Origin: CAZMIL01 sp964566425
Lineage (GTDB): Bacteria; Patescibacteriota; Microgenomatia; UBA1406; GWC2-37-13
DNA: 64,000 bases
Direction: 5' to 3'
Assembly (NCBI GenBank): GCA_964566425.1
Contig: CAZMIL010000002.1
Location: 9,799-73,798 of the forward strand
A program made the translations under genes and the position numbers. Below, in pieces: positions 33,590 to 41,914 of the stretch (positions within the stretch are counted from its first letter, which is position 1; every line of letters starts with the position of its first letter). The notes under the pieces were generated by a model. The model saw nothing but the letters and a program-made list of their open reading frames with translations, searched no databases and was not told the DNA's origin.

Positions 33590-34262
33590 CGGTAAGAGTT
33601 TTTTCGTCTTGATTGCCAACTGAGTCACGAACTTTAATGATAATTTTGTTATCTCCGTTGTTCAATTTCACTTGGGTTTGCCAATTGCCATTTGGATCCA
33701 CAATTACAGGGATAGCATTTACGTCAATTTCCGCATCTTTATCGGTACTGCCTGCAACTTTAATTTCTGTTTGATTCGTTTTAAAATTATCTTGTGGTGT
33801 GGAAATTTCAAGCTTGGGTTTGTTATTTTTATAAGTTATTGTATACGTTGAAGTTTTTTTCATATCAGTTGAACTTTTCGCTTTAGCCATAATATAGAAA
33901 TTATTATCACCTGCCCGTAATCCGGAAATTTCTTCGCCAAAACTGTCTTTATTGCTTACATCAATACTTTTAACCTTTTCACCATTTAAATAAAAATCTA
34001 ATGAATCAAAATTATTTAATGTTCCTGTAATAATAAAAGAACCGCTGTTGGTCGCCTCGGGAATATCAGTTATATTTAAATCCCTAATTGTTTGTATACC
34101 GTTGGGAGTATTTTCACTTTTACGACCAAAAAGGTTAGAGACAAAGACAGAGCTGCTGATAAAAAAAGGTAAACCGAAGAGAATAAAGGCGATTAAAAAA
34201 AAGACAAGAATTGCGGCGTAGATAGCGATTTGTTTTTTTCGATGTCTTTCAAGACGTGTCAT
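33567..34262 (-). CDS. Membrane-anchored protein with Ig-like domains
   Basis: 231 aa with a basic N-terminus (MTRLERHRKKQ), one membrane helix (about residues 12-34) and an outward part with two Ig-like/glucodextranase-B-like repeats: GSFIITGTLNNFDSLDFYLNGEKV..LRAGDNNFYIMAKA and NQTEIKVAGSTDKDAEIDVNAIPV..LNNGDNKIIIKVRDSVGN. Such domains often bind carbohydrate or serve as spacers. I start it at ATG 34262, 6 nt after tRNA-Thr, because the longer frame would translate the tRNA. It is probably cotranscribed with the tRNA. Confidence 0.75.
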   Translation of the reverse strand: MTRLERHRKKQIAIYAAILVFFLIAFILFGLPFFISSSVFVSNLFGRKSENTPNGIQTIRDLNITDIPEATNSGSFIITGTLNNFDSLDFYLNGEKVKSIDVSNKDSFGEEISGLRAGDNNFYIMAKAKSSTDMKKTSTYTITYKNNKPKLEISTPQDNFKTNQTEIKVAGSTDKDAEIDVNAIPVIVDPNGNWQTQVKLNNGDNKIIIKVRDSVGNQDEKTLTVNYSSDN

Positions 34263-34267
34263 AAATG

Positions 34268-34340
34268 AGCCGATGGTCGGGGTCGAACCGACGACCTCTG
34301 CTTTACGAAAGCATTGCTCTACCAGCTGAGCTACATCGGC
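34268..34340 (-). tRNA. tRNA-Thr (CGT)
   Basis: Cloverleaf with acceptor GCCGATG/CATCGGC, D-arm GCTC..GAGC, anticodon stem ATGCT/AGCAG (first pair A-G mismatched) and loop TTCGTAA giving anticodon CGT (codon ACG), T-arm GTCGG/CCGAC with loop TTCGACC. Discriminator T; CCA is not encoded. An extended -10 (TGC-TATAAT, 34359-34351) ends 10 nt upstream. Confidence 0.93.
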
Positions 34341-34350
34341 AGCTAAAGTT

Positions 34351-34400
34351 ATTATAGCAAAACATATAGGTTTGAAATAGTCCTGCTGTTTGCGTATAAT
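34351..34400. promoter_or_regulatory. Divergent promoters of tRNA-Thr and the 223 aa ORF
   Basis: Minus strand: TGC-TATAAT (34359-34351) for tRNA-Thr. Plus strand: TTGAAA (34372-34377), exactly 17 bp, TATAAT (34395-34400), ending 8 nt before the GTG start at 34409. The plus-strand element is one of the best promoter matches in the window. Confidence 0.7.
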
Positions 34401-34408
34401 TTTTTGCT

Positions 34409-35080
34409 GTGGTAGAAACCCCAAGAGTACGAGATATTGAAACTGGAAATGTTTTATCTCCATCCTCTTTAGTTAAATTAATCCATAGAGGTCTTAATCA
34501 TTTGGCGACATTTTACAACCCATACGAAGATCAATCAGTACACCTTGCAGTAGGCAGAGAATGGTTGGAACAAAAACTAAATACTACTCTTTATTCGTTA
34601 AATACTCTGGGAAATAATGCTGTGCTCACCTCAGTTAGCAGAGAGGAACCTAATGAGCAAGAAATGTTTTCAATGTTTTCTACTTCTTTTACGCAGGCAG
34701 AGATAAAACACAATAAGAAAGTATTTGGGTATGCAGGACCTTCGCTAACAATCTGCCTCTTAACCAAAGCGCTTGAGACGGGTGATAGAATTTTCTTTAA
34801 AATGAATAATAGAGAATACGTTAAGTTGCTGTGGGTAGTTGATCATTCGTTTTCTCTTGAAGCAATAGGTCGGGATGTAACTTGGGAAAAAAAATTATCA
34901 AGACAGGGAATTCCAAGAGATATGTGGACTGCCTACGCTCCTTATATCGGATACGGAAGCGAGAAAGGTATTGAAGAATTTAAACAATTAAACGCACGAT
35001 TAAAAGAAAATTTCATTTCTATTTTAGGAGCGGGATACGGGGATCGAACCCGTGTCTCATCCTTGGGAAGGACGCATTGA
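34409..35080 (+). CDS. Hypothetical protein, 223 aa, running into antisense tRNA-Gly
   Basis: I recognise no family. Soluble-looking sequence starting at a GTG (ETPRVRDIETGNVL) 8 nt after a strong -10 box and without SD. Internal stretches such as FYNPYEDQSVHLAVGREWLEQKL and GYAGPSLTICLLTKALETGD look like a folded globular protein. The last 19 or so residues (GAGYGDRTRVSSLGRTH) come from the reverse complement of tRNA-Gly and are not likely to be original protein sequence, so the gene may be 3'-truncated or fused to the tRNA locus. Codon use resembles the rest of the window. Confidence 0.6.
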   Translation: MVETPRVRDIETGNVLSPSSLVKLIHRGLNHLATFYNPYEDQSVHLAVGREWLEQKLNTTLYSLNTLGNNAVLTSVSREEPNEQEMFSMFSTSFTQAEIKHNKKVFGYAGPSLTICLLTKALETGDRIFFKMNNREYVKLLWVVDHSFSLEAIGRDVTWEKKLSRQGIPRDMWTAYAPYIGYGSEKGIEEFKQLNARLKENFISILGAGYGDRTRVSSLGRTH

Positions 35081-35099
35081 GCCACTCAACTAATCCCGC
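35029..35099 (-). tRNA. tRNA-Gly (CCC)
   Basis: Acceptor GCGGGAT/ATCCCGC, D-stem GTTG/CAAT, anticodon stem CGTCC/GGATG with loop TTCCCAA (anticodon CCC, codon GGG), T-arm ACGGG/CCCGT with loop TTCGATC. Discriminator T, CCA not encoded. An extended -10 (TGA-TATAAT, 35121-35113) lies 13 nt upstream. Fifty-two of its bases are antisense to the end of the 223 aa ORF. Confidence 0.93.
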
Positions 35100-35142
35100 T
35101 TGTATAAGGTAAATTATATCAAGTATCAAGAAATTAGTTTCT

Positions 35143-35742
35143 CTAAGGGAGAGTGAGGATATTACCTACAAAGATTAGATCTGGATGAGCAAGGTTATTT
35201 GCTTGGGCAATCTTTATCCAAGCATAGCCGTCTCCATAATAAGTCTGAGCTATTTTCCAAAGATAATCTCCACTTTGGACTGTATATTGTACTGGCCTGG
35301 AAGCGGCCTTCCCAGTCATTACTCCTGCAGCTATCCCTTTGGTTGGAGTTTTTGGTTTCACATTGGGCAAAATCAATTTTTGTCCGCGCTCGATCAGATT
35401 TGGATCGGGTATTTTATTAGCTTTAGCAATGTCGTAAGCGTTATAGCCTGAACCATATGTAGCTTCAGCAATATGCCAAAGATCATCTCCCTCTTTAACT
35501 TGATATGTTTTGACACTTGCTTTAGCTGATGGAGTTGATTTAGGTTTACCTGTAAATATTTGGGAAATATTTGCTACCCAATTCTTTCCTGGTTTTTGGC
35601 TTGTTTTTTGACTACTAGTAAAAGATAATGAAATTACCAGAATTAAAACTAAGAGCACAGTTAGACCTAAGAGAAAGGTTGAGAAATTATTACGCAGAAT
35701 ATTGAGTAACGATTGCAGATTTTGATTAGATTTATCAGCCAT
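35143..35742 (-). CDS. Membrane-anchored double-LysM protein
   Basis: 199 aa: cytoplasmic N-terminus, one membrane helix (about residues 19-48), a Ser/Lys-rich spacer and two LysM domains, first YQVKEGDDLWHIAEATYGSG..GQKLILP, second YTVQSGDYLWKIAQTYYGDG..GNILTLP at the very end. LysM binds N-acetylglucosamine in peptidoglycan, so the protein probably links membrane and wall. No catalytic domain is present. A TATATT box (35760-35755) ends 12 nt before the ATG, implying a leader of about 5 nt. Confidence 0.88.
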   Translation of the reverse strand: MADKSNQNLQSLLNILRNNFSTFLLGLTVLLVLILVISLSFTSSQKTSQKPGKNWVANISQIFTGKPKSTPSAKASVKTYQVKEGDDLWHIAEATYGSGYNAYDIAKANKIPDPNLIERGQKLILPNVKPKTPTKGIAAGVMTGKAASRPVQYTVQSGDYLWKIAQTYYGDGYAWIKIAQANNLAHPDLIFVGNILTLP

Positions 35743-35787
35743 GAATTTTTATATAATATAGCAGAAGATTTTAATCTGTCAAGTACT

Positions 35788-37578
35788 ATGAGACGAAATC
35801 AAAGAAACTTAACCAGTAATAGAGAAATTGTTCACCTTCTTCGTTCCTTAGCAGCTGCACATCTTATAAAAAATAAAAATAGGTTTCAAATTATAGCATA
35901 TGAAAATGCGGCCGATTCAGTTGATCATCTTAATCGTGAGATTAAAGATCTTTGGCAAGAGGGCAAGCTTGATGCAATCCCCAACATTGGAAAAACAATT
36001 ACTTCCGGATTAGACGAATATTTCCGCAAAGGCTATTCTCGGCATTTTCAATCAATTTTTAAAGGTATACCCGATACAGTTTTTGAATTGATGAGAATCC
36101 CCTCCCTAGGGCCTAAAAAAGCATATAAATTAGTTAAAGCGTTTAGATTGCGCAATAAAGATAGAATCTATGATGATCTTAAACTTCTCTGTGAGTCAGG
36201 TAAGGTTGCAAAGTTACCCAATTTCGGACAAAAATCTCAAGAGGCAATATTAAGAGAACTTGAGCATTATTTAGTCACTCTGACAACAACCGAAAGCAGC
36301 CGCATGCCATTGCCCTACGCTAACGCTTTGGCAAATGAGCTGATTGAATACATGCTAAAAAACAAAAATGTCCTCAAAGTCGAAGCTTTGGGGTCTTTGA
36401 GGCGCATGATGTCAACAATCGGGGATATTGATTTATGCGTATTGGCAAAAAAGGAAAATTCTGAACAAATTGTCAATCATTTTATTCATTTTTATAAAAA
36501 AACTAGGATTGAGAATTCTGGTGAAAAAAAGGCCGCAATCATTGTTGAGCCTGGAATCAGAGTCGATTTGAGAGTTCAAGAAGTAAAAAATTACGGATCA
36601 ATGCTGCAGTATTTTACCGGGAATAAAGATCACAATATTAAGTTACGAGAGTTTGCCCTTAAAAAAAATCTTTCTTTATCAGAATGGGGAATAAAATCTT
36701 TGAAAACCAAAAAATTAGATGAGTTTTCTAGTGAGCAAAAGTTTTATAAATTTTTAGGCTTAGATTATATTCCTCCAGAAATCCGCGAAGGTACGAATGA
36801 GATCGAGTCGGCAAAAGAAGGAAAACTTCCTAAGCTTGTCAAATTAGAAGATATCAAGGGAGATTTACATATACATTCAAATTACAACCTCAAACCTTCA
36901 CATGATTTTGGACTTAATAATTTCAATGAAATCTGTAAGAAAGCTAAAAGTCTAAATTACGAATATGTGGGATTTAGTGAGCACAATCCTAAAATTACAG
37001 ATTTGCCTGCTGAACAAATTATCACAATTATGAAAAAAAGACAAGAATATATCCAAAGAATTCTTAAAAAGAACTCCTTCCATTTTTTTATTGGCTTGGA
37101 GGTGGATATTTTGCCTTCGGGAGCATTGGCCTTACCCGAAAAAGCTTTTGCTTATGTTGATTATCTATTAGCTTCTGTCCATAGTTCTTTTCGTATGGGA
37201 GTTAAAGAAATGACACAGAGAGTTTTAAAGGCTCTAGATTCACCAAAAGTAAAGATTCTCGGTCATCCAACAGGAAGACTTTTGAATAAGCGTGAAGGTT
37301 ATCAACTAGAATGGGATAAAATTTTTGACAAATGTAAGCAAAAAAATATCGCTCTTGAGATTAACGCATGGCCAGAGCGACTTGATTTACCCGATGTTCT
37401 CGTTAGGGAGGGCCTAAAATATGGAGTGAAGTTGATGATTAATACAGATGCTCACGCCAACGAACATATGGACAACATGAAGTATGGAGTTACTGTGGCT
37501 AGGCGTGGATGGGCTGAGAAAAATGATATACTTAATACTCTCGATTATAAAAATTTTAAGCAGTGGATTAAAAACTAA
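35788..37578 (+). CDS. polX: DNA polymerase X family protein with PHP domain
   Basis: Bacterial PolX, a gap-filling repair polymerase with a PHP 3'-5' exonuclease/phosphatase domain. N-terminal 8-kDa-like helical domain (REIVHLLRSLAAAHLIKNKNRFQIIAYENAA), helix-hairpin-helix repeats (IPNIGKTI, IPSLGPKKAYKL), a nucleotidyltransferase core with SLRRMMSTIGDIDLCVLA (metal-binding DID), then PHP motifs GDLHIHSNYN, FSEHNPK, GLEVDI and NTDAHAN. ATG 35788 fits the family start (596 aa); an upstream in-frame TTG would overlap the divergent LysM gene. Confidence 0.92.
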   Translation: MRRNQRNLTSNREIVHLLRSLAAAHLIKNKNRFQIIAYENAADSVDHLNREIKDLWQEGKLDAIPNIGKTITSGLDEYFRKGYSRHFQSIFKGIPDTVFELMRIPSLGPKKAYKLVKAFRLRNKDRIYDDLKLLCESGKVAKLPNFGQKSQEAILRELEHYLVTLTTTESSRMPLPYANALANELIEYMLKNKNVLKVEALGSLRRMMSTIGDIDLCVLAKKENSEQIVNHFIHFYKKTRIENSGEKKAAIIVEPGIRVDLRVQEVKNYGSMLQYFTGNKDHNIKLREFALKKNLSLSEWGIKSLKTKKLDEFSSEQKFYKFLGLDYIPPEIREGTNEIESAKEGKLPKLVKLEDIKGDLHIHSNYNLKPSHDFGLNNFNEICKKAKSLNYEYVGFSEHNPKITDLPAEQIITIMKKRQEYIQRILKKNSFHFFIGLEVDILPSGALALPEKAFAYVDYLLASVHSSFRMGVKEMTQRVLKALDSPKVKILGHPTGRLLNKREGYQLEWDKIFDKCKQKNIALEINAWPERLDLPDVLVREGLKYGVKLMINTDAHANEHMDNMKYGVTVARRGWAEKNDILNTLDYKNFKQWIKN

Positions 37579-37594
37579 AGGAGGTGTCTAACAA

Positions 37595-38161
37595 ATGACC
37601 GTGACTAATATTACTATCGCTCTTATTCTTCTTTTTGCCGTTTATGTTGTAGTTGTCTACAATCGCTTTATTGTTTTGAGAAATAGAATCAGAGAAGCTC
37701 TCTCAGGAATTGATGTCCAGCTCAAGAGAAGAACGGATTTGATCCCTAATTTGATTGAAACAGTTAAAGGCTATGCAAAGCACGAACGAGAAGTATTTCA
37801 AAATGTAACCAAAGCTAGAAGTGCACTTATTTCGGCACGCTCTTTAGGAGAAAAGGCAGAAGCTAATAATATGATTAGCGATGCCTTGAAGTCTCTTTTT
37901 GCTGTTGCCGAAGCCTATCCCGAATTAAAGGCGAGTGAAAACTTTCAAGAACTGCAGAAACAACTGGAAGATACTGAAGATAAAATCGCATACTCTAGAC
38001 AATTTTACAACAGCAATGTTTTGGATTATAACAACCGTATTGCCGTCTTTCCAGGCAATGTGATTGCAGGAGTGTTTGGTTTCAAAGAAAGCGAGTTTTT
38101 CCAAACCGCCGAGGATGAAAAAAAGGGAGTCAAAGTGGACTTTTCCGAGAATAAACAATGA
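37595..38161 (+). CDS. lemA: LemA family protein
   Basis: 188 aa: N-terminal membrane helix (about residues 5-23, ending [32 protein letters not shown], the LemA signature), then a coiled helical domain ([33 protein letters not shown]). Function unknown in general, but lemA is regularly paired with htpX, as here with a four-nt overlap. Strong SD AAAGGAGGTG ends 8-9 nt before the ATG, in contrast to the leaderless genes nearby. Confidence 0.93.
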   Translation: MTVTNITIALILLFAVYVVVVYNRFIVLRNRIREALSGIDVQLKRRTDLIPNLIETVKGYAKHEREVFQNVTKARSALISARSLGEKAEANNMISDALKSLFAVAEAYPELKASENFQELQKQLEDTEDKIAYSRQFYNSNVLDYNNRIAVFPGNVIAGVFGFKESEFFQTAEDEKKGVKVDFSENKQ

Positions 38162-39051
38162 CAATCTACAATCAGATTTCAAACAATAAGTCGCGGACTA
38201 TTTTATTGGTGATTTTTTTTATCGTCTTCTTTTCTTTTGTTTTTTTTGTTATCGGTAAAGTCACCGGAAACTCTACAGTTTATTTCGCAATTGGATTATT
38301 AATCTCATTGCTTTCAGGAATCGGCAGCTATTTCTACTCAGATAAGATTGTTCTTTTTATGTCTGGGGCTAAGCCGGCTGATAGAAAGCAATATTTTGAT
38401 TTTTATACGGTTGCGGAAAATCTCAGTATTGCTTCGGGTTTGCCAATGCCCAAGGTATACGTAATTAATGATCCTTCGCCAAATGCCTTTGCCACAGGAC
38501 GAAATCCCATTCATGCGGTGGTTTGTGCAACCACTGGGCTATTAGATAGATTAGACAGAGAGGAATTAGAGGGGGTAGTTGGCCATGAACTCTCGCATGT
38601 TAAAAACTACGATATCCTTTTATCTTCAATGGTTTCTATTCTGGTTGGAAGTTTGGTTTTTGTCACAGATTGGATAACTCGATCATGGTTTTGGGGTTTT
38701 GGCAGAGATGATGAAAATCGTGATGTTGCGCCAATTTTTTTCTTACTGTATATTTTAGTGATAATTCTCGCTCCGTTGGTGGCGACCTTAATTCAATTGG
38801 CAATTTCCAGAAAAAGAGAACTTTTGGCAGATGCTGACGGTGTTCTTCTTACGCGAAATCCTAAAGGTTTGATCAGTGCCTTGGAAAAAATTTCCAGTGA
38901 TCCGAGATCGTTGAAGAGAGTTTCTGGCGCGACTGCTCACCTTTTTATAGTAAATCCACTTAAAGGTAAGAAATTTTCCTCGTGGCTGGCAGGATTATTC
39001 AGCACACATCCCCCGATTGCCGAAAGAATCAAAATTCTTGAAGAAATGTAA
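38158..39051 (+). CDS. htpX: Membrane zinc metalloprotease HtpX
   Basis: M48 protease for membrane protein quality control. 297 aa with two N-terminal membrane helices, zinc motif [13 protein letters not shown] (HExxH near residue 144), two more helices and the third-ligand region [14 protein letters not shown]. The C-terminus ends [14 protein letters not shown] as usual. Start overlaps lemA by four nt. Confidence 0.95.
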   Translation: MTIYNQISNNKSRTILLVIFFIVFFSFVFFVIGKVTGNSTVYFAIGLLISLLSGIGSYFYSDKIVLFMSGAKPADRKQYFDFYTVAENLSIASGLPMPKVYVINDPSPNAFATGRNPIHAVVCATTGLLDRLDREELEGVVGHELSHVKNYDILLSSMVSILVGSLVFVTDWITRSWFWGFGRDDENRDVAPIFFLLYILVIILAPLVATLIQLAISRKRELLADADGVLLTRNPKGLISALEKISSDPRSLKRVSGATAHLFIVNPLKGKKFSSWLAGLFSTHPPIAERIKILEEM

Positions 39052-39054
39052 ACT

Positions 39055-41625
39055 ATGTGCGGTATTGCCGGATTTTATGGCTTCCAAGACGAAAAACTTA
39101 TAAAAAAAATTTCTCAGCAGCTTGCACATCGCGGCCCTGACGGTGAAGGTATTTTCCAAAATACACAAGTCACTCTTCTTAACCGGCGTTTAGCCATAAT
39201 CGATCTCAAAACCGGCGACCAGCCAAAGTACAATGATGATAAGACTGTTGTGATAGTCTATAACGGAGAGATTTATAACTTTCGTGAGCTACGGGCAGAT
39301 TTAAGAAAAAAAGGGTACAAATTTTATACAGAGTCAGACACAGAAGTTGTAGTTCGAAGTTATGAGGCCTGGGGCAAGACCTGTTTTAAACGTTTTAATG
39401 GAATGTTTGCTTTGGCAATTTATGATCAACGTAAGAATCAGCTTTTTTTGGCTCGCGATCATTTTGGTATTAAACCACTCTATTATGTTTGGTTAAAAAA
39501 CAGGCTTCTCTTTAGCTCAGAGATAAGACCTTTGATTGAGAGCGGTTTATTTAAAAAAGAACCAAATGACAGAATTATTTATCGTTATTTAAAATATCGA
39601 GTCCACGATGACCAATCAGAAACTTTTTTTAAACAAGTAAAAAAATTGATGCCAGGACAACTCGCCAGCATAGATAAAAAGGGATTAAAACTCGAATTTT
39701 TTTCAAATTTGGAGCAGGAATTAAGGGATCTATCAACTCAACAAAGACAGTTTCAAAGTGAAGGTACAGAGTTTAAGCAAAAATTAATTGAAGCTGTAAA
39801 ACTCAGATTAATCGCGGATGTTTCAGTTGGGACTTGCCTCTCAGGAGGACTCGATTCTTCAACAATCGTTTCGGTTATTAATCATTTACTTAAGATCAAA
39901 GATAACGAAGCAAAAGCAGTAGGAAAAAGACAGCAAACCTTTTCAGCAATTTTCCCAAAGGCAGTTAATGACGAAGAAAAATATATAGATGAATTATTAG
40001 GGAAAACAAAGACGATTAAAAGTTTCAAGATCAAGCCTCAAGCAAAAGAGTTTATAAAAGAGATAACAGCTTTTATCAGCGCCCAAGAGGAGCCGACAAT
40101 CAGCACAGGCCCTTATGCACAATTTAAAGTCATGGAGCTTGCAGCTAAACATGTCAAGGTGGTTTTGGACGGGCAAGGTTCTGACGAGATGTTGGCAGGT
40201 TATGATCCTTATTTTTTCGTCTACCTGAAGCAATTAATTAAGCAAAAAAGACTATTTAGACTAATCATGGAGTTAATTTACTCTTGGGATATTACTTCAA
40301 AATACTTAAGACAAAAAATGATATCAACTTTTGGTTCAAAATCGAACCTAAGCGCTAATAAAATACTTTCAGAAACATTTATCTCAAAATTTCAGTCCGA
40401 GCAATTTAAGATCAGAGGCGATAATCTTAAGCAAAGATTGATCGATGACATTTTTTATAACAGTCTTCCTGCACTTTTAAGATACGAAGATAAAAATAGC
40501 ATGAACTGGTCAATTGAAGGCAGAGTCCCCTTTTTAGACTTTAATTTACTTAAATTTGTTTTTTCCCTTAACGATACTGCTTTTATTAGACGAGGATGGA
40601 ATAAAAACATTCTTCGCCAATCTTTCAGTAATTTTTTACCGAAGTTAATTGTAAAACGAAGGAATAAAATAGGCTTTACAACCCCCGAAGAAGAATGGTT
40701 CAAACAAATCAAACGAGAAATTTTCACAATATTTCTTTCGGAATCATTTGCTAAACGCAAGTATTTTAGGCGCCAGGAAGTTGTTAAAGCTTTTCAAACT
40801 TTCATAGAGGGTAAGAATTCGGATTCTATGCTTTTTTGGCGTTTAATAAATCTAGAGATTTGGCTGAGAGTTTTTTTTGACAGACAAAAGGAGGAGATTA
40901 AACCTAAGTCATTTAAACAAATAATTGTTAATAAAGATAAAACCTATTTGCGAATCCCTTTGAAAACAAAACTCTTTAAGCGTGGAGATGACTATGTTAA
41001 AGAGATAGCCGGTTCCGTGCTTTTAAATCTCAAAGGAAAGCAACTCACTAAAAATTGGTTGCTAGCCATTTCGGAGAAAATAGTTGCTGTCGCACAAGGC
41101 AGATCGTATTTTATTTGGGATATTAAGACATCACGTTTGGCAATTTATCTGTCAAAATTTGTAAAAAAAACACCGGCTGGTATAGGTTTAGGTAGTCCCT
41201 GGACAATGCAACTGGCAATTAATGAAGTCGGTTTACCGAGAATCTTATTGGCAGCCTTAGTTTCCTTGGTGACAAAACCTCTTGGAATTGAGGGTCTCTT
41301 TTATTACTTAGCCGGGAGACAAGTTGCTGCAATCGACGGACCAACAGAGTATTCTCTCTATCCTTCAAACCTCTCAGCAAAACTTGCACCAAAAGATCCT
41401 CAATTAGTTGTTGAAAAAATTCATAGATATTTATTAAAAATGCTCACGCCTGATCAGGTGCAGAATTTCCAAGGAGTTGTAATCATAGATGCAAACGATT
41501 TAGGGCAAAAAGTTTTAGGCAATTCAACAAAAATGCAAAATTCATTAATTGAAAGTGTCTTCCGAGATAATCCCTTAGGGCAAAGCCGAGAACAGACGCC
41601 AATAGCCCTGATTTTTGAGCTATAA
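39055..41625 (+). CDS. asnB: Asparagine synthetase B-type amidotransferase fused to a CofE-like domain
   Basis: 856 aa, about 220 longer than usual AsnB. Residues 1-200 form a class II glutaminase with catalytic Cys2 (MCGIAGFYG) and LAHRGPDGEG; about 225-610 the ATP-pyrophosphatase synthetase with CLSGGLDSSTI (near 260) and DGQGSDEMLAGY. From about 615 on, a separate domain resembles the coenzyme F420-0:L-glutamate ligase (CofE) family (LAISEKIVAVAQGR near 672, GIGLGSPWTMQLAINEVGLP, VIIDANDLGQ). The frame is continuous. AsnB homologues also amidate wall peptides and other carboxylates; the fused ligase-like domain hints at a peptide or cofactor substrate. Domain identity of the tail is by eye. 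Confidence 0.75.
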   Translation: MCGIAGFYGFQDEKLIKKISQQLAHRGPDGEGIFQNTQVTLLNRRLAIIDLKTGDQPKYNDDKTVVIVYNGEIYNFRELRADLRKKGYKFYTESDTEVVVRSYEAWGKTCFKRFNGMFALAIYDQRKNQLFLARDHFGIKPLYYVWLKNRLLFSSEIRPLIESGLFKKEPNDRIIYRYLKYRVHDDQSETFFKQVKKLMPGQLASIDKKGLKLEFFSNLEQELRDLSTQQRQFQSEGTEFKQKLIEAVKLRLIADVSVGTCLSGGLDSSTIVSVINHLLKIKDNEAKAVGKRQQTFSAIFPKAVNDEEKYIDELLGKTKTIKSFKIKPQAKEFIKEITAFISAQEEPTISTGPYAQFKVMELAAKHVKVVLDGQGSDEMLAGYDPYFFVYLKQLIKQKRLFRLIMELIYSWDITSKYLRQKMISTFGSKSNLSANKILSETFISKFQSEQFKIRGDNLKQRLIDDIFYNSLPALLRYEDKNSMNWSIEGRVPFLDFNLLKFVFSLNDTAFIRRGWNKNILRQSFSNFLPKLIVKRRNKIGFTTPEEEWFKQIKREIFTIFLSESFAKRKYFRRQEVVKAFQTFIEGKNSDSMLFWRLINLEIWLRVFFDRQKEEIKPKSFKQIIVNKDKTYLRIPLKTKLFKRGDDYVKEIAGSVLLNLKGKQLTKNWLLAISEKIVAVAQGRSYFIWDIKTSRLAIYLSKFVKKTPAGIGLGSPWTMQLAINEVGLPRILLAALVSLVTKPLGIEGLFYYLAGRQVAAIDGPTEYSLYPSNLSAKLAPKDPQLVVEKIHRYLLKMLTPDQVQNFQGVVIIDANDLGQKVLGNSTKMQNSLIESVFRDNPLGQSREQTPIALIFEL

Positions 41626-41626
41626 T
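41621..41626 (+). promoter_or_regulatory. -10 box of gatC
   Basis: Exact TATAAT overlapping the asnB stop codon; 6 nt (ATTTCC) separate it from the gatC ATG, placing the expected start site on the A of ATG. No convincing -35, and no SD for gatC. Confidence 0.45.
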
Positions 41627-41632
41627 ATTTCC

Positions 41633-41914
41633 ATGAAAGTGGATGTTGATCATCTGGCAAAACTCGCAGAGCTCAAGCTTTCCCCCCAAGAAAAAAGTAA
41701 GATAGCCAAACAGCTTGGCGAAACTCTTGACTATATTCAAAACTTAAATGAACTCAGTACAGATAAGGTCAAGGAGACTAACCACACTCTTAATTTGATT
41801 AATGAGTCTTTCAAAGATGGGATGAAAAATACTAGAGGTTTATCAAATCAGCAAATTTTTAAAAACACCAAAAAGAAAAAAGGGGATTTTTTTGCAGTTA
41901 AAAAGATCTTATGA
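41633..41914 (+). CDS. gatC: Asp/Glu-tRNA amidotransferase subunit C
   Basis: Small subunit that stabilises GatA-GatB. Starting at ATG 41633 (MKVDVDHLAKLAELKLSPQEK), 93 aa with typical LGETLDYIQNLNELSTDKVKET and the C-terminal segment GDFFAVKKIL that wraps the partner. An in-frame TTG at 41615 lies inside asnB and is unlikely. Overlaps gatA by four nt. Confidence 0.93.
   Translation: MKVDVDHLAKLAELKLSPQEKSKIAKQLGETLDYIQNLNELSTDKVKETNHTLNLINESFKDGMKNTRGLSNQQIFKNTKKKKGDFFAVKKIL

Noticed and set aside
34263..34463. N-terminal extension of the minus-strand Ig-like protein through tRNA-Thr
   Set aside because: The added residues (AQLVEQCFRKAEVVGSTPT) are the well-known translation of a tRNA gene; the ATG at 34262 after the tRNA gives a normal membrane-anchored N-terminus.
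35713..35787. TTG start for polX 25 codons upstream
   Set aside because: It would overlap the divergent LysM gene and add residues not matching the PolX N-terminal domain.
41615..41632. TTG start for gatC six codons upstream
   Set aside because: Lies within the end of asnB and upstream of the -10 box; GatC proteins begin at the MKVDVDHLAKLAEL region.
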